Assembly: GCA_030762175.1 (NCBI GenBank)
Contig: CM060843.1
Location: 31,406,001-31,470,000 of the forward strand
Direction of reading: 5' to 3'
From: Metallyticus violacea
Taxonomy: Eukaryota > Arthropoda > Insecta > Mantodea > Metallyticidae
DNA: 64,000 nucleotides
This document shows positions 1 through 11,497 of the stretch, piece by piece; position 1 is the stretch's first letter, and every line of letters begins with the position of its first letter. A model generated the notes under the pieces. The model ran no database searches. It worked only from the letters and a program-made list of their open reading frames with translations, and was not told the origin of the DNA. A program made the position numbers and the translations under genes.

Positions 1-332
1 GAGTTCAGGGTGAGATGTGACTCGACACGGATCCGGTACCTGTGGAGTAAGATGGCCTTAAGTAGCGCGCTAGTTTGTGACGCACTCACTGTCTCAACTA
101 ATAAGGATCCGTTGCGCAGCCGCGTGCACGATTTAACGGGGCCAGAAATACCATCCAGACCTTTTTGGATAACAAAAGAGTTCACATGCGTAAAGGACTG
201 ACCTTCCTCAGTTCTGCTGATTACTAGGAAACGAGGGAAAGACACCTCAGTCACCTCTATTGCGTCCAATCTCTTACGTTTAGTATTAAGATGAGGATTT
301 GGTTGTACCATAGCGGTTTCATCCTCCACCAT
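1..332 (-). CDS. Jockey-like LINE ORF1, N-terminal part (runs off left edge)
   Basis: Open frame of about 110 codons on the minus strand, beginning at the ATG at 332-330 and still open at base 1. It resembles the ORF1 (gag-like nucleic-acid-binding protein) of Jockey-type non-LTR retrotransposons. The recognisable blocks are FPRFLVISRTEEGQ (about residues 29-42), then SFVIQKGLDGISG, then LLVETVSASQTSALLK. This pattern is familiar from proteins annotated as mobile-element jockey ORF1 in arthropods. The zinc knuckles expected at the C-terminal end would lie left of the window. A stop just upstream of 332 supports the chosen start, although GTG-ATG wording leaves another nearby Met possible. No stop or frameshift is visible, so this copy may be young. 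The family match is from pattern memory, not a search. Confidence 0.75.
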   Translation of the reverse strand, partial: MVEDETAMVQPNPHLNTKRKRLDAIEVTEVSFPRFLVISRTEEGQSFTHVNSFVIQKGLDGISGPVKSCTRLRNGSLLVETVSASQTSALLKAILLHRYRIRVESHLTLN

Positions 333-756
333 TACACCTGTCTCCGATGGCAGGCTGCTTCCTGGGCGCCACCCCGGCTTAGGTTAGTTGCCCTGGTCTG
401 GAATAAGTAACCTCAGGGTCACACATTCCTGGGTATAGACAAAGGGACCCAATCGCCTACAGGAAGCTTACAGCACGTGTAATGGCCCCTCCCCGGGCCT
501 GGCCTTTACCAGGGGATACGCTCTTGCCCTACATGATGACCCAGTGCTGGGAGTCACGCCATTACCCAGTCACCTTTGAACCGTATCAAACACGGGGGCA
601 TCCTTCAGACTAAAAGCAGGGAGGTTTAAAAGTAAAAAGTAAAATGGAGACAAACTAAAAAGGAGTCAAACGCGTCGAGCGCGGACCTATGGGAGCAGCT
701 CGGGTGCCTCGGGGTCGCTACGCCCCGTACCCAAAAAATTGGGCCCCTGAGGGGCC
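333..756 (-). mobile_element. 5' UTR of the Jockey-like LINE
   Basis: GC-rich stretch (clearly richer than the AT-rich sequence from 760 on) directly upstream of the minus-strand ORF1. It ends abruptly at the palindrome GGCCCCTGAGGGGCC (742-756), which I take as near the 5' end of the element. LINE insertions are usually 5'-truncated, so an ORF1 with its leader suggests a full-length 5' end. An internal promoter is expected in such leaders, but no motif was identified. No target duplication can be sought because the 3' end lies outside the window. Confidence 0.55.
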
Positions 757-1410
757 TTAGAATATGATGTGGAATAAAATCAGCATGTTTCCATCATACA
801 TTTGGGGTCAGGGCCAATTTTATATTTTGCCTTTTTTGGCTTCTGATGCCTATTTTAAGGTTTAAAACATTTTTTTATCTGTTTTGCATCATTATGGATT
901 TTTTCTGCAATTATTTGGGCATTTTAAAAACCACATAAAGAATTTCAATATATCAAAGTGAAAAAATTTATAAAAACTAAATGCATGTTCCCCTTACAAA
1001 ATATCCATTAAGAATCTTATTATACATATATTTCTTTTCAAGCAGTCAAAAACTTTCTTCTCAACTCATTCACTTAAGCTCTTTAAATAGTAGAACCTTC
1101 TTCGTTAGTGAAAGAAATGCATGGTCACCTTGGGCATACAACAGAGAGGATAAAGGAAGTTTTTGAATAGTCCTAGCAAATGACTTTGAATCGATCTTCA
1201 TGAGACAATTCTAGGAAATTTGTGGTGGGGCTAACTTCTCAGTTGCAAATGCAACAAACAATTACAAGTGAGAAAGATAAGAGTGGTACAATTGTGCAAT
1301 AAACCATCCCCACAACGTGCTCAATATGAAAATAAGAGAGATACTAACCTGATTCCCCTATTAACACAAACAGAAAATGAAATCACACACTGACTAGTAG
1401 GAGTTGCATT
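757..1410. other. AT-rich intergenic DNA, no feature seen
   Basis: Low-complexity AT-rich sequence between the LINE leader and SINE A copy 1. Short open frames here show no recognisable domain and no coding-like composition. Confidence 0.6.
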
Positions 1411-1741
1411 CCCTTCCAAGTCACCGCCACGGGTGGCCGAGGTCGTTAAGGCACGGACTCGTGAGCGGGAGGTCTGCGGTTCGAATCCCGCCAGGACCGT
1501 CCTCCCTGACTGGGGTTTTTTCCAGGTTTTCCTCAGTCTTCATAACTGGCAAATGCCGGGGAGGTACCTAAAACTTAGGCCTGGAACGCTTCCTTCCTTA
1601 AAAAAAAAAAAAAAAAAATATCCTTTCCCAATTTATCATTTCATCTCATGTATCATCAGTGTCCACCGCCTGTGGTGCCTCAGTAGTAAAAACGGGCGTT
1701 AAACACTACCCAAAAAAAAAAAAAAAACCCCTTCCAAGTCA
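1411..1741 (+). mobile_element. SINE A copy 1 (tRNA-Leu/Ser-headed) with perfect target duplication
   Basis: The 5' head reads GTGGCCGAGGTCGTTAAGGC (A box) followed by GGTTCGAATCCCGCC (B box), the layout of a tRNA of the Leu/Ser type and so a pol III promoter. The body follows, with poly-T/poly-A runs and the 3' segment ending near CGGGCGTTAAACAC and an A-run. The element proper is about 1424-1728. It is bounded by a perfect 13-bp direct repeat, CCCTTCCAAGTCA, at 1411-1423 and 1729-1741. That proves insertion by LINE-type target-primed reverse transcription. Long A runs indicate a fairly recent copy. Its mobilising LINE is not known. Confidence 0.88.
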
Positions 1742-2496
1742 TGCGATTCTTGCCATGCTGTTTGAGAGCAACCAGCTGACACAGGAGAAATAGGAAAGAA
1801 GAGAGATGTTGGCTGCCTGGCTTGGGAGCAGTTTTTATGGCTGGTGCCCAGGACATCCTTTTACTACTTTCTTGGATGTGATCTATTTTGGCAATTCTAA
1901 ATTTGAAATCTGTTTTGCAATGGAAATTTACCTCATTACTATTCTGTACAAAGAAGGCATTAGAAGCCTCGCTAATGCTGATAATATATTTATAGATTGC
2001 TTTAATTTACGGCTATGGAGAAGTAAGTTTGCTTTGGTGCATCAGCTATGCAACAGCTGAATTTTCATTAAGGGAATATTATTTTAAATGTTCTATTTTA
2101 AATCAATTTTGGTCTTTGAAAGTTAATTGCTAATGCCAGTGATTTTACATCATTTAGTTATTGTTTGGACAGTACACTGCACTCCTTTGAAATATTAATA
2201 AATCTTGTTATATACCATGATTTCTTATGTAAATTCTTAAAGGCACCTTGTCGTTCCTTGACATTGAACAATTTAAACTTCTAGAGTTATGGGACTTATC
2301 CAGAAGCGGTCATCGGATATTGTTAAATAGCTAGAATGGACGATATTTAACAAAACATGGCCTACTGAAAGGGGTGTGGTGCAAAATAAAAAATGTTTTA
2401 TAGTTACAGAAGTTGAATATATATTATGTTGATAAGCTATTTTTCAAATGGTTCAATTATATCTAATAGAGTTAAAAAATTATTAATAATTTTCAG

Positions 2497-4720
2497 TCAA
2501 GTGCTGGAATTGCTAAACTTGATATTCCACAAGGATCAATATTCGGCCATATGCTCTTTCTAATATTTATCAATGATTTATCTTGTAGTTTAAGTAATGA
2601 ATCTAACACAGTACTTATTGCAAATGATACCCATGCCAGTGTGTTTATTATAGAGGAATTACATGATCTCAACTTTCAAACTTATCAACAAAGGCATTTG
2701 AAAAGCTAAATATTTGGTTAGAAACTAACAAGCTTTCATTAAATTTTGACAAAATAAATTTTATTCAATTTATAACTAAAAACAAGCTCATTGCAGAATT
2801 AACTGTTGGTTACACTAATTACAACATAAGGAAATTTCCTCATGCCAAGTTCTTAAGGCTGGTAATTCACAAGGAACTAAATTGAATGAAATGTATAGAA
2901 ACTACAGTTCCTAAGTTTATCTCTGTCTGCTTTGCTTTCAGGGTTTTGGAAAAATGTTGAACTAAAATGCTTTAAAATTATGGTACTATACATATTTTCA
3001 TTACATTTTGAGATATGGGATAATATTTTTTTAATGATTCTGTCCACAGTAAAAAATTTTCCCAAAAATGAGCTATAACAATCCCCTGTGGTGTTGTTCT
3101 TGACAATCATGTGTGAAAATTTGGAAAATGTAGAATATATTCTGTTTGAATGGTCAGGAACAAGTTAATGGAGACAACAAGCAATATATGGCAAATGGTT
3201 GAAGTTAATAAGCAAATTGCAGCAAAGAAAATGTTTGGTGAACAAAGACAAATTAGGAATCTTGGGAAATATCTGTACAGAATTACAAACAAACAGTTAT
3301 GGTCAGTGAGGAAAGAGGATCTGTGAGTTAAGACTGTGTTTGCCTTGGGAAATTTGCTGGTAGTACTATTGTGATCATATGTGAGGTAGATCAGAAATTT
3401 AAATGTGTATGGATGTAAGTTAGTTAAGGGCAGGGGTTTTTAAATGAGAACAGATTCATCGACAATATAGGGTGATTATTAAATCATTACATCATTATAG
3501 TGTTTCTCCATTTAGAAGAAGGCAGGGGGCAGTCTCCTAGATAACCGAGGATTGGGTATCAAAAAATGTGGTTAATTACAGTTAGTTGAATTGGTATAAA
3601 TTAGTGTGTTAATTAAAAATTTTGTGTTGGAGCAAGTTAAAATATTGTAATTTTTGTATACTTATTACTATTTGAATACATAAATGTTTAGAGTTCAGTT
3701 TAGGAGCAGCATTCAATATCCTTGAACTTCATTTACCATTGGGTCTAAAACAACATCTACTACAATTGCTACTACTCTGCTCTGTAATACTGAAGTGTGA
3801 AAAATATGAAGGAAAGCTCATGCAGTAAGTACATAATTACAATTAATCCCGTCTTAGGATTAATATATCTTTGTAGAAGATTTCACATACATACCAAAAT
3901 AATTTATTTTTTAATGGCGTTTAATGCCCATTTTTACTACCGAGGCAGTGGACACTGATGATACATGAGATGAAATGATATATTGGAAAAGGATTTCTTT
4001 ACAGAAGGAAAGGTTTCAGGCCTACGTTTTGGCTACCTCCCCAGCATTTGCCATTTATGAGGATTGAGGAAAACATGGAAAAAATCTATCAGGGAGGATA
4101 ATCCTAGAGGGATTCTAACCCCAGACCTCCCAGTCCTAAGTCCTCACCTTAACAACCTCGGCCACCAAAATAATGACAGATATTTTATTTGTTCTATTAT
4201 ATTTCCTGGAAAGGATGTATTTAGCCTTGAAGCTATCAATCCTCAGCCAAGTGACCTTAGGGTGCAGGATTTTCCATTTCTCAATAAATATATTATCAAT
4301 GGCTGTAGCAGTAGGGAATTCTTCTGCATTTAGTAAATTAAATGTAAGGATGTTAGCATAATTTTCATTCCATTATTTTTAAGTGTTTCAACATTAAAAT
4401 TGCCATATACTATAATATTACTTTTATAGAAAATGCAATTATTTTTTCTAGATTGTTAATAAAATGTTTAATTTCCCATTGGAGATTTATAAAGAGCTAA
4501 AATAACCAAAATACTGTACCACAATAATTTTGCATCAATGTATATGTATACCATAAAATTTGTGTGACTGAGTTACTTGTCTCTGTTTCTTGCCATTTTA
4601 GCCGAGTAGTTCGTGTTGCTTTTTCATTTTTATTGTAACCATTTACGAAGGTGTACATGCATTTTTTGTCATTGTAGAATGCGAGTTACTATGGTAATTG
4701 TAAATGACAAATTCTGTTAG
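2497..4720 (+). mobile_element. CR1/L2-like LINE copy C, left part (oldest of the nest)
   Basis: The + strand encodes a decayed reverse transcriptase. IPQGSIFGHMLFLIFINDL is at about 2530-2590, a mutated FADD-box (IANDT) about 40 bases on, then LNFDK and a weak run through SVHSKKF near 3040-3060. The same blocks, much better kept, occur in copies A and B just to the right. Stops and shifts are frequent. The 3' UTR segment at about 4605-4718 matches the UTR of copy B (6820-6925). It lacks its last 65 bases, which reappear at 9412-9478 on the far side of copy A. SINE A copy 2 sits inside at 3908-4172. The stretch 3110-3900 is not assignable in detail. Confidence 0.65.
3908..4172 (-). mobile_element. 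SINE A copy 2
   Basis: Reverse-strand copy of the tRNA-Leu/Ser-headed SINE. The tRNA head is at the right end (complement of GGTGGCCGAGGTTGTTAAGG at about 4150-4172) and the 3' end (complement of GGGCATTAAACGCC) is at the left near 3915. It is several percent diverged from copies 1 and 4, with no obvious target duplication. It lies within LINE copy C and so is younger than that copy. Confidence 0.82.
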
Positions 4721-5780
4721 TTAGTTCTCGGAGCATTCAGTGAGTTCGTGGAGCAGCCACAGAGACCTACGAACATTGAACTTGTCATATACAATTACCA
4801 CAGTAGCTTTCAATCTGCATCTACAAAAATTTGTCTGCATCTATATAAATAATTACAATAAAAATAAAAAAGAACACCTAGAACAACTCAACCAAACAAC
4901 AAAAACAGAAAATTCACTTAATCATACAAGTTTTATTATATATATGTTTGCATATACATTGATATGTTTGCAGTATAATATTGTCACTCATACATTCCTT
5001 TACAGAATAATCGGCCTTTTTACATAGGTATTTTCTAAGAGCAATTTAAAAGAATTGTCATTGTTTATTAAGACTTTTAGGCTAGAGGGAAGAGCATTGT
5101 ATACTAAAATGCACTCACAATAAATGCCTTTTTCATGGCATGAAAGTGCCAAAATTGGGCGATGTAGATTTGCTTTTTGTCTAGTATTCTTGTCATGTAT
5201 ATTTTGATTTTGAACTAATTTTTGTTTATTTCTTATATAAAAGTTCATGAGGAATAAAATATATTCACAAGGAATAATTAAAATTTCAAATTCCCTAGAG
5301 AGGTTTCTGCAGACACATTCACTTTTAACTGAATTTCCCCAAAATATTAGACCGTACTTCATTATTGAGTACTTCATTATAAGCATAATAAACTAGTTTT
5401 AAAGTCTTAATTGATTCCAACATTACTAATGCACGTTTTGCATAGCATGCACTGCTAAGTTTAGGTGTAATAAGATTAATGTGATCTTTCCAATTCAGAT
5501 GGTTATCAATTATTAAACCAAGGAATTTAATATATTTGGTTTGGGAAAGTACACTGTTATAATATCCTATCTGTAATTGTGAATCTGGAGATCTGTGAGT
5601 AATGAATTTCATAACATTTGTTTTATCCAGATTTAGAGACAATTTGTTTGCTTCAAACCATATACATAATGAACTGAGAACCAGATTTAATTTAATGGCA
5701 CAATCATTAAGGCTCTTTCCATTGATCAATATGCTTGTGTCATCTGCAAATAGAACAGTATTTCCTACATCTTGGATAGA
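4721..5780 (-). mobile_element. CR1/L2-like LINE copy A, 3' part (RT C-terminus and 3' UTR)
   Basis: Minus-strand continuation of the element whose 5' part lies at 6986-9411. Reading leftwards it starts at LSIQDVGNTVLFADDTS, so the catalytic FADD motif of the reverse transcriptase is intact. It continues through KLSLNLDKTNVMKF, YIKFLGLIIDNHLNWKDHI and the C-terminal region (one frameshift near 5390), then the 3' UTR, and ends at a CTAACTAAC-type tail near 4721. The sequence is closely similar to copy B in opposite orientation. The element would encode endonuclease plus reverse transcriptase for its own insertion; this copy is interrupted and dead. Confidence 0.85.
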
Positions 5781-6985
5781 TAACCATGGATAGATGGAGT
5801 GCCTCAAAGATCTGTTCTGGGTCCTCTTCTTTTTCTAATATATATAAATGACCTCTCCTTATCTATCCAAGATGTAGGAAATGCTGTTCTATTTGCAGAT
5901 AACACAAGCATATTGATTAATGGAAAGAGCCTTAATGATTGTGCCATTAAACTAAATCTGGTTCTCAGTTCATTGTGTGTATGGTTCAAAGCAAACAAAT
6001 TGTCTCTAAATCTAGATAAAACAAATGTTAAGAAATTCATTACTCACAGATCTCCAGATCCACAATTACAGATAGGATATTATAACAGTGTACTTTCACA
6101 AACCAAATATATTAAATTCCTTGGTTTAATAATTGATAACCATCTGAATTGGAAAGATCACATTGATTTTATTACACCTAAACTAAGCAGTGCATGCTAT
6201 GCAATACTTGCATTAGTAATGTTGGAGTCAATTAAGACTTTAAAACTATTTATTATGCTTATTTCAACTCAATAATGAAGTACGGTCTAATATTTTGGGG
6301 AAATTCAGTTAAAAGTGAACGTGTTTTCCTGTTACAGAAAAAAGTCATACGAATAATTGCTGGTACACACAGTAGACATTCATGCAGAAACCTCTTTAGG
6401 AAATTTGAAATTTTAACTCTTCCTTGCGAATATATTTTATCCCTCATGAACTTTTATATAAGAAATAAACAAAAATTTGTTCAAAATCAAAATATACATG
6501 ACAAGAATACTAGACAAAAAGCAAATCTACATCTCCCAATTTTAGCACTTTCATGTCATCAAAAAGGCGTTTATTATGAGTGCATTTTAGTATATAATGC
6601 TCTTTCTTCTAGCCTAAAAGCCTTAATAAACAATGACAATTCCTTTAAATCTGCTCTTAGAAAATACCTATGTAAAAAGGCCTATTATTCTGTAAAGGAA
6701 TATATGAGTGACAATAGTATACTGCACAACATATCAATGTATATGTAAATATGTATTAATAAAAGTTGTATGATTGATTTGTCTGTTTTTGGTGTTGGTT
6801 GAGTTGTTCTAAGTGTTCTTTTTTATTTTTATCGTAATTATTTATGTAGATGTAAACAAATTTTTGTAAATACAGATTGAAAACTACTGTGGTAATTGTA
6901 TATGACAAGTTCAATGTTCGTAGGTCTCTGTGGCTGCTTCATGAACTCACTGAATGCTCCTAGAACTAAACTAAACTAAACTAAG
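5781..6985 (+). mobile_element. CR1/L2-like LINE copy B, 5'-truncated, inserted into copy A
   Basis: Begins inside the RT domain with PQRSVLGPLLFLIYINDLS (5799 on) and continues with LFADNTS (catalytic FADD altered to FADN), KLSLNLDKTNVKKF and NHLNWKDHIDFIT. One frameshift near 6262 is followed by MKYGLIFWGNSVKSERVF and FYIRNKQKF, and translation ends at 6748. The 3' UTR ends with AACTAAACTAAACTAAACTAA (about 6965-6984). Flanks on both sides join to restore the reading frame of copy A, so B sits inside A. Only a 3-bp TAA is shared at the two junctions. Left boundary is uncertain by about 10 bases. Confidence 0.85.
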
Positions 6986-9411
6986 GAGAGGTCATTTATA
7001 CATATCAGAAAAAGAAGAGCACCCAGAACAGATCCTTGAGGCACTTCATGGTTAATCATTCCCCACTCTGATGCATTGTTTTTATTTCTGAAGGGACAAT
7101 TTATCACTACTTTTTGTTTACTTTTGTCAAGGTAGGGTATAAACCATTTTAAATATTGGTTTTTTATTCCATAGAAAGCTAATTTATCTATCAGAATTTC
7201 ACAATTGACACAGTCAAAAGCCTTTGCTAAGTCACAAAATATTCCTCCAACATGTGCTGTTTCATTAAATGCAGTTAAAATTTCATTAGTGATTTTATAC
7301 ATTGCATTGTTGAAATTCTTTTTCTAAAGCCAAACTGATCACTAACTAGAATATTGTTACTTTCAAGGTAATGGTAAAGCCTATTGCACATTACTTTCTG
7401 AAACACCTTAGAAAATGTAGGTGAAATAGCTATAGGTCTATAATTAGACATTTATCTTTTCTCCCTTTTTGTACAGAGGCCTCACTATTGAATATTTTAG
7501 CCTCTCAGGAAATACACCCAATGTTAAAGATTCATTACACAAGTGACTAAGGGGGATACTAATATTCTTTGCACAGGCTTTTATGACTTTGCTATTGATC
7601 TCATCATAGCCAGAAGAATTTTTTTATTTTAATTTTCTAATGATATTACTAATTTCTAGTGGGGTAGTGATACCTGGTTGATGGGGAGTTGATGATTGTA
7701 AAATTTTTAAAGGATCTCTTTTATCACCAGAATATAAATTTAAATTTTTTGTTACATTAACAAAGTAATCATTAAACACATTTGCTACATCTGCAGGGTG
7801 TTTATCTCTTGATTGTTAATACTCAAGGTTACTGTATCATCTTGTTGCAAATTTTTGCCTGTTTCTTGTTTTATTATATTCCAAACAGTTTTTATTTTGT
7901 TTTTTCACTGACTGATAAGTTTTTGGTAATGGAAGCCTTTCGCTGCTTTTATGACTTTCCTAAGCATCTTACAATACTTTTTAAAATGTATTTTTAATTT
8001 AGGGTCTTTACTGAGCTTTTGCTCATTATATAATTGTCTTTTATGCTGACAAGATTTTTTAATTCCTTGGGTTAACCATTCCCTGCTTATATTATAACTT
8101 CTTTTTTTAAGTTTTAGTAGATAATATGCTTCAAAATGCAATTTAAAAATCTGTAAAAAATTGTTGAATTTACTATTAACATCATTTGCACTGAAGACAC
8201 TATTCCGCGATTCTTGTTGAAGTGTCTCCGCCATTTTACTGAGGACAGCATCATTAATATCTCTATATTTTATATAATCATAACATTCTTTGAGTTTTAT
8301 TATATAGTTTTTTTTCATTATTACTTGAACATCATGGTCCGAGAGATCATTGATCAATGAGGACACAGAATATAATGAAGTTTGTCTGAATTTACAAATG
8401 TATTATCTATTGCTGTGTTAGAGTTTTTATCAATCCTGGTGGGAAAGTTAATTGTATGAACCATACTATGTGCAGTTAGAAGGGAATTCAGTCGATTCAT
8501 TCTTACACTTGGCATTAAGTAATCAATATTTATGTCCCCACACATAATTATTTCATGCTTAGGCTTAAATAAAAAGTTTAAAGTATCTTCCAGCTTCATC
8601 AAGAAAGTTTCAAAGTTTCCTAACGGTGAGCGATAAATAGCAATTATATTTATTTTTGTATTGTTGCTATCCAATTGGATTGTGCATAATTCAATGTCCT
8701 GTTCTGAATTAAATTTTGATACACCCAATGTTTTATATGGTACATCCTGCCCGACATAAATGCAAACTCCTCCGTTATTTAGTATTTTCCTTGAAGCTCC
8801 TGTTCCCAGACAATAACCATGTAATGACAATTGTGATAATCCCTGTTGTTTCAAATGATGTTCAGATAGGCAGATTAATATGTGGTTTTATACTGTCACA
8901 AGTTAAGCTGTTTAATAATTCATCTGCTTTGCTTCTAAGTCCTCTAATGTTTTGACGAAATATACAGAGATTTTTTATTGCTTGCTGAATACTCTTCAAT
9001 TTTACTTCATTTTCTGTGCTATCATGATCATTGATACAATTGTCATTTGATTTAACATTATTATTAAGTTTGACTTGATGAATTTCTGGCCTGGATCAGG
9101 TGTCTTTATCCTAAAAAAAATAGGACTTTGAACTATTAATAACAACAGGAATCTTTGATTCTGTCAGCAATAAGGAGCAAAAGCTGCTTTTTGCCTCTAG
9201 AATTCAAGTGCAGGGCATGTACAGTAAAGTTATCTCTACCTAGGTGATTTACATCATACATACATCATACAAATGTGGGAGTTTCTGGGTGTCATTAATG
9301 CACGCTCAAGCCTCAGATTCATACTCTGTACCCTCCTATGAAGCTCAGGCCTATCATGTCTATCTAACAGTCCCAGAAACTTCACATTGGTATGCCTGCT
9401 TTTAGCGTTGA
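6986..9411 (-). mobile_element. CR1/L2-like LINE copy A, 5' part (ORF1 esterase trace, endonuclease, RT N-terminus)
   Basis: Minus strand, read from right to left. Near 9400-9150 is a block ending with NFTVHALHLNSRGKKQL, which resembles the C-terminal catalytic-His region of the SGNH/esterase-like ORF1 of CR1/L2-group LINEs (one frameshift near 9250). At 8950-8354 is an APE-type endonuclease with GGVCIYVGQDVPY, AIYRSPLGNFETF and CGDINIDYL (the D of the GD.N motif is present) and TAIDNTFVN. At 8366-7905 is the linker. At 7900-6990 is the RT N-terminus, with AKAFDCVNCEIL and VPQGSVLGALLFLICINDL. The frame then continues at 5780. Several frameshifts make the copy non-functional. Clade placement is by motif, not by phylogeny. 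Confidence 0.8.
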
Positions 9412-9478
9412 TGTTTTGTGTTCATAAGTCTCTGTGACTGCTACCCGAACTGATGGAATGCTCCAGAAACTAAAATGA
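9412..9478 (+). mobile_element. 3' end of LINE copy C, separated by the insertion of copy A
   Basis: Contains GTTCATAAGTCTCTGTGACT and GGAATGCTCCAGAAACTAAA, the last 65 bases of this LINE family, matching 6917-6975 of copy B. The missing upstream piece of the same + strand UTR lies at 4605-4718. This is the outermost layer of the nest. Confidence 0.7.
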
Positions 9479-11206
9479 ACCGTTCTGTCCAGTTGGTATA
9501 AGTTCTTAAGGGAAAGTTATAAGCAAAACTGAGCTCATTACCTCACATAACCTCATCTCTGGAATAATCGTAGTATGACGAAAATTTACACATGTCACAG
9601 ACATTGATACAAATTAATATTTAATTCAAAGTTAAAAATTTACACGAAGGTATCGCAGATATTTATACAAATTAACATTAACGTCACAGGCTTTTCGTTA
9701 TGTACATCTGAGCAAATATAGCAGTTACCATTGCCTGAAATGTAAATGTTGTGGGACTTACCTGCCCAAGTTGGTGCTTTAGCTAAAGCTATTTTTTTAC
9801 TGCAAGAAACAACAAAAGAGTGTATACATTTTACGATATTTAAAGCCATTTTTAATCGTTTAGTTTATAACGATTTTCAAGTGAGAAATGTCGATCATTA
9901 GGGTTATCCTTCCAAGTTTATACTAATTCAATATAACATTAAAACTGTACTACTCATCCACAGATGACTATAGATAGGCCACTGAATGTAATAACCAGTG
10001 ACCGCATCGAGCGCCAATTTTGGTAGTATCATCCAGCAGTGCGAACTAAAGATTGTGGTGGGTGAGTCGATAATGCAACCACGGAAAGTCGGCAATGCAA
10101 GCCTTACTAGATTTATTTATTTATTTATTTATTTTACCGTAGTTTCCTTTCTTTCTCGGAGAAAATAACTCATTAAACTTTCACCGAACTCCAGACAACA
10201 CCGACAAACCGCCAACAGCCTGAAGAGTCAAATATAAGACGTTTCTCAAATGAGCAGTTTCTCAAAAAATAAAATGAAGTAGATAAAGAGAAACTACACA
10301 ATGATTAGCAAACATGAGCCAAATTATTTTATATCTAACTCTAGAAATGCTGAATCAGCAGACAAGTTAAGGATTACAGTGCTTCGCATTAGAAAAATAA
10401 GTTTAACACTACAATACTTGGCTGCTTATAGACCTGTTTACTTATAATATAGTTCGCACAAAATAATTATACAAGGGGTAAAAATGTGATAATATATATA
10501 CTTAATTACTTGTCTAGGGTGCAACATAAATACTGGTATTTTTTTAAATTTGTTTTCACAAAAGAAGCTGCACATTCATAATTTAGTATCTTCCTCTGAA
10601 TCGCTAAGCATTATAATATTATATACAATTTACAGCAAAAAAGAAAAATTAATTGTTTGTTTAGACGTATTCCCCATATTTCAATTGCATTGATAAGTAT
10701 GAGTATATGTGCATAATAGAAACTGGTTTCGAAACTACCATAACACAATATTTTTTTAATTGTTTAATTGCAATATACTCTTGTCAAACATCATGGTACA
10801 AAACACTAAATAGTGACGTGTTAAATATGGGCAACATTTATTACAACTTTAATGCTGGTATCTAATGTGACCGCCTACTTCACCAATAAATTGCTAAAAT
10901 CATAATAATCTGTTTCAGCAATAACTTTTAACTGTTCTTCTTCTGAAAAATCTCCAAGAGGGGTAAGAGTTTATTTTATATTTTTTAAAATATATTTTAC
11001 GGTTCCTTGTTCTGCAATTCAGAAGAGTGTTAGCTATTATAAACACATAATTTGACTGCTGCATTGAACGGCACAAATATAATGATGTTGTCACATCAAA
11101 GTATCAGATTACTGAAAACAATTCCCCAATTCATTCGGACTAAAGGATCAAGATTTAAATAATAAAAATAACTAATTTGTAGTTTCTTCTGAATCTAATG
11201 TACAGC
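9479..11206. other. Unassigned AT-rich DNA with an (ATTT)n tract
   Basis: No recognisable protein. An ATTT microsatellite lies at about 10107-10132. A 69-codon minus-strand open frame (9640-9849) shows no domain. The rest is AT-rich with short poly-A/T runs. Confidence 0.55.
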
Positions 11207-11497
11207 ATTGATGGTTGTAATAGTCTATCTTAGCAGATAGAGACTTCTAAACCCAAGATCGCGGGTACGAACCCGGCCAGGACCGATGGATTTTTTCGGG
11301 CGTAAAAATCTTAAGTATGGCTTCCTTCGGAAGGGAAGTAAAGCCGTGGGTCCCGTGTCGTACATTTACGGCACGAAAAAGAACCTCAAGCCTGAAAGAA
11401 AGGCCTCTGAGCAAAATTTGTCGGCCGTTTCACGCCCGGAATAGAATGGGATGCTGATGACCTGAGATGTTAAAGAGCGTCCGTAAATAAATCAATT
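11207..11497 (+). mobile_element. SINE B copy 1
   Basis: Second SINE family. The head retains AACCCAAGATCGCGGG and CGAACCCGGCCAGGACCGAT (the B-box half of a tRNA), while the A-box half (11207-11250) is eroded. The body has AGTATGGCTTCCTTCGGAAG, TACATTTACGGCACGAAAAA and GCCTCTGAGCAAAATTTGTC, and the 3' end has TTAAAGAGCGTCCGTAAATA. Seven more copies occur in the window. No target duplication was spotted. Confidence 0.82.

Noticed and set aside
1430..1497. tRNA gene (Leu/Ser-like) at the SINE A head; similar at 34.68 and 41.22 kb
   Set aside because: A and B boxes are present but the rest does not pair as a tRNA, and the sequence continues into a repeated body with a target duplication. It is a SINE promoter, not a tRNA gene.
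7782..7997. 71-codon + strand open frame inside the LINE
   Set aside because: Shadow of the minus-strand reverse transcriptase.
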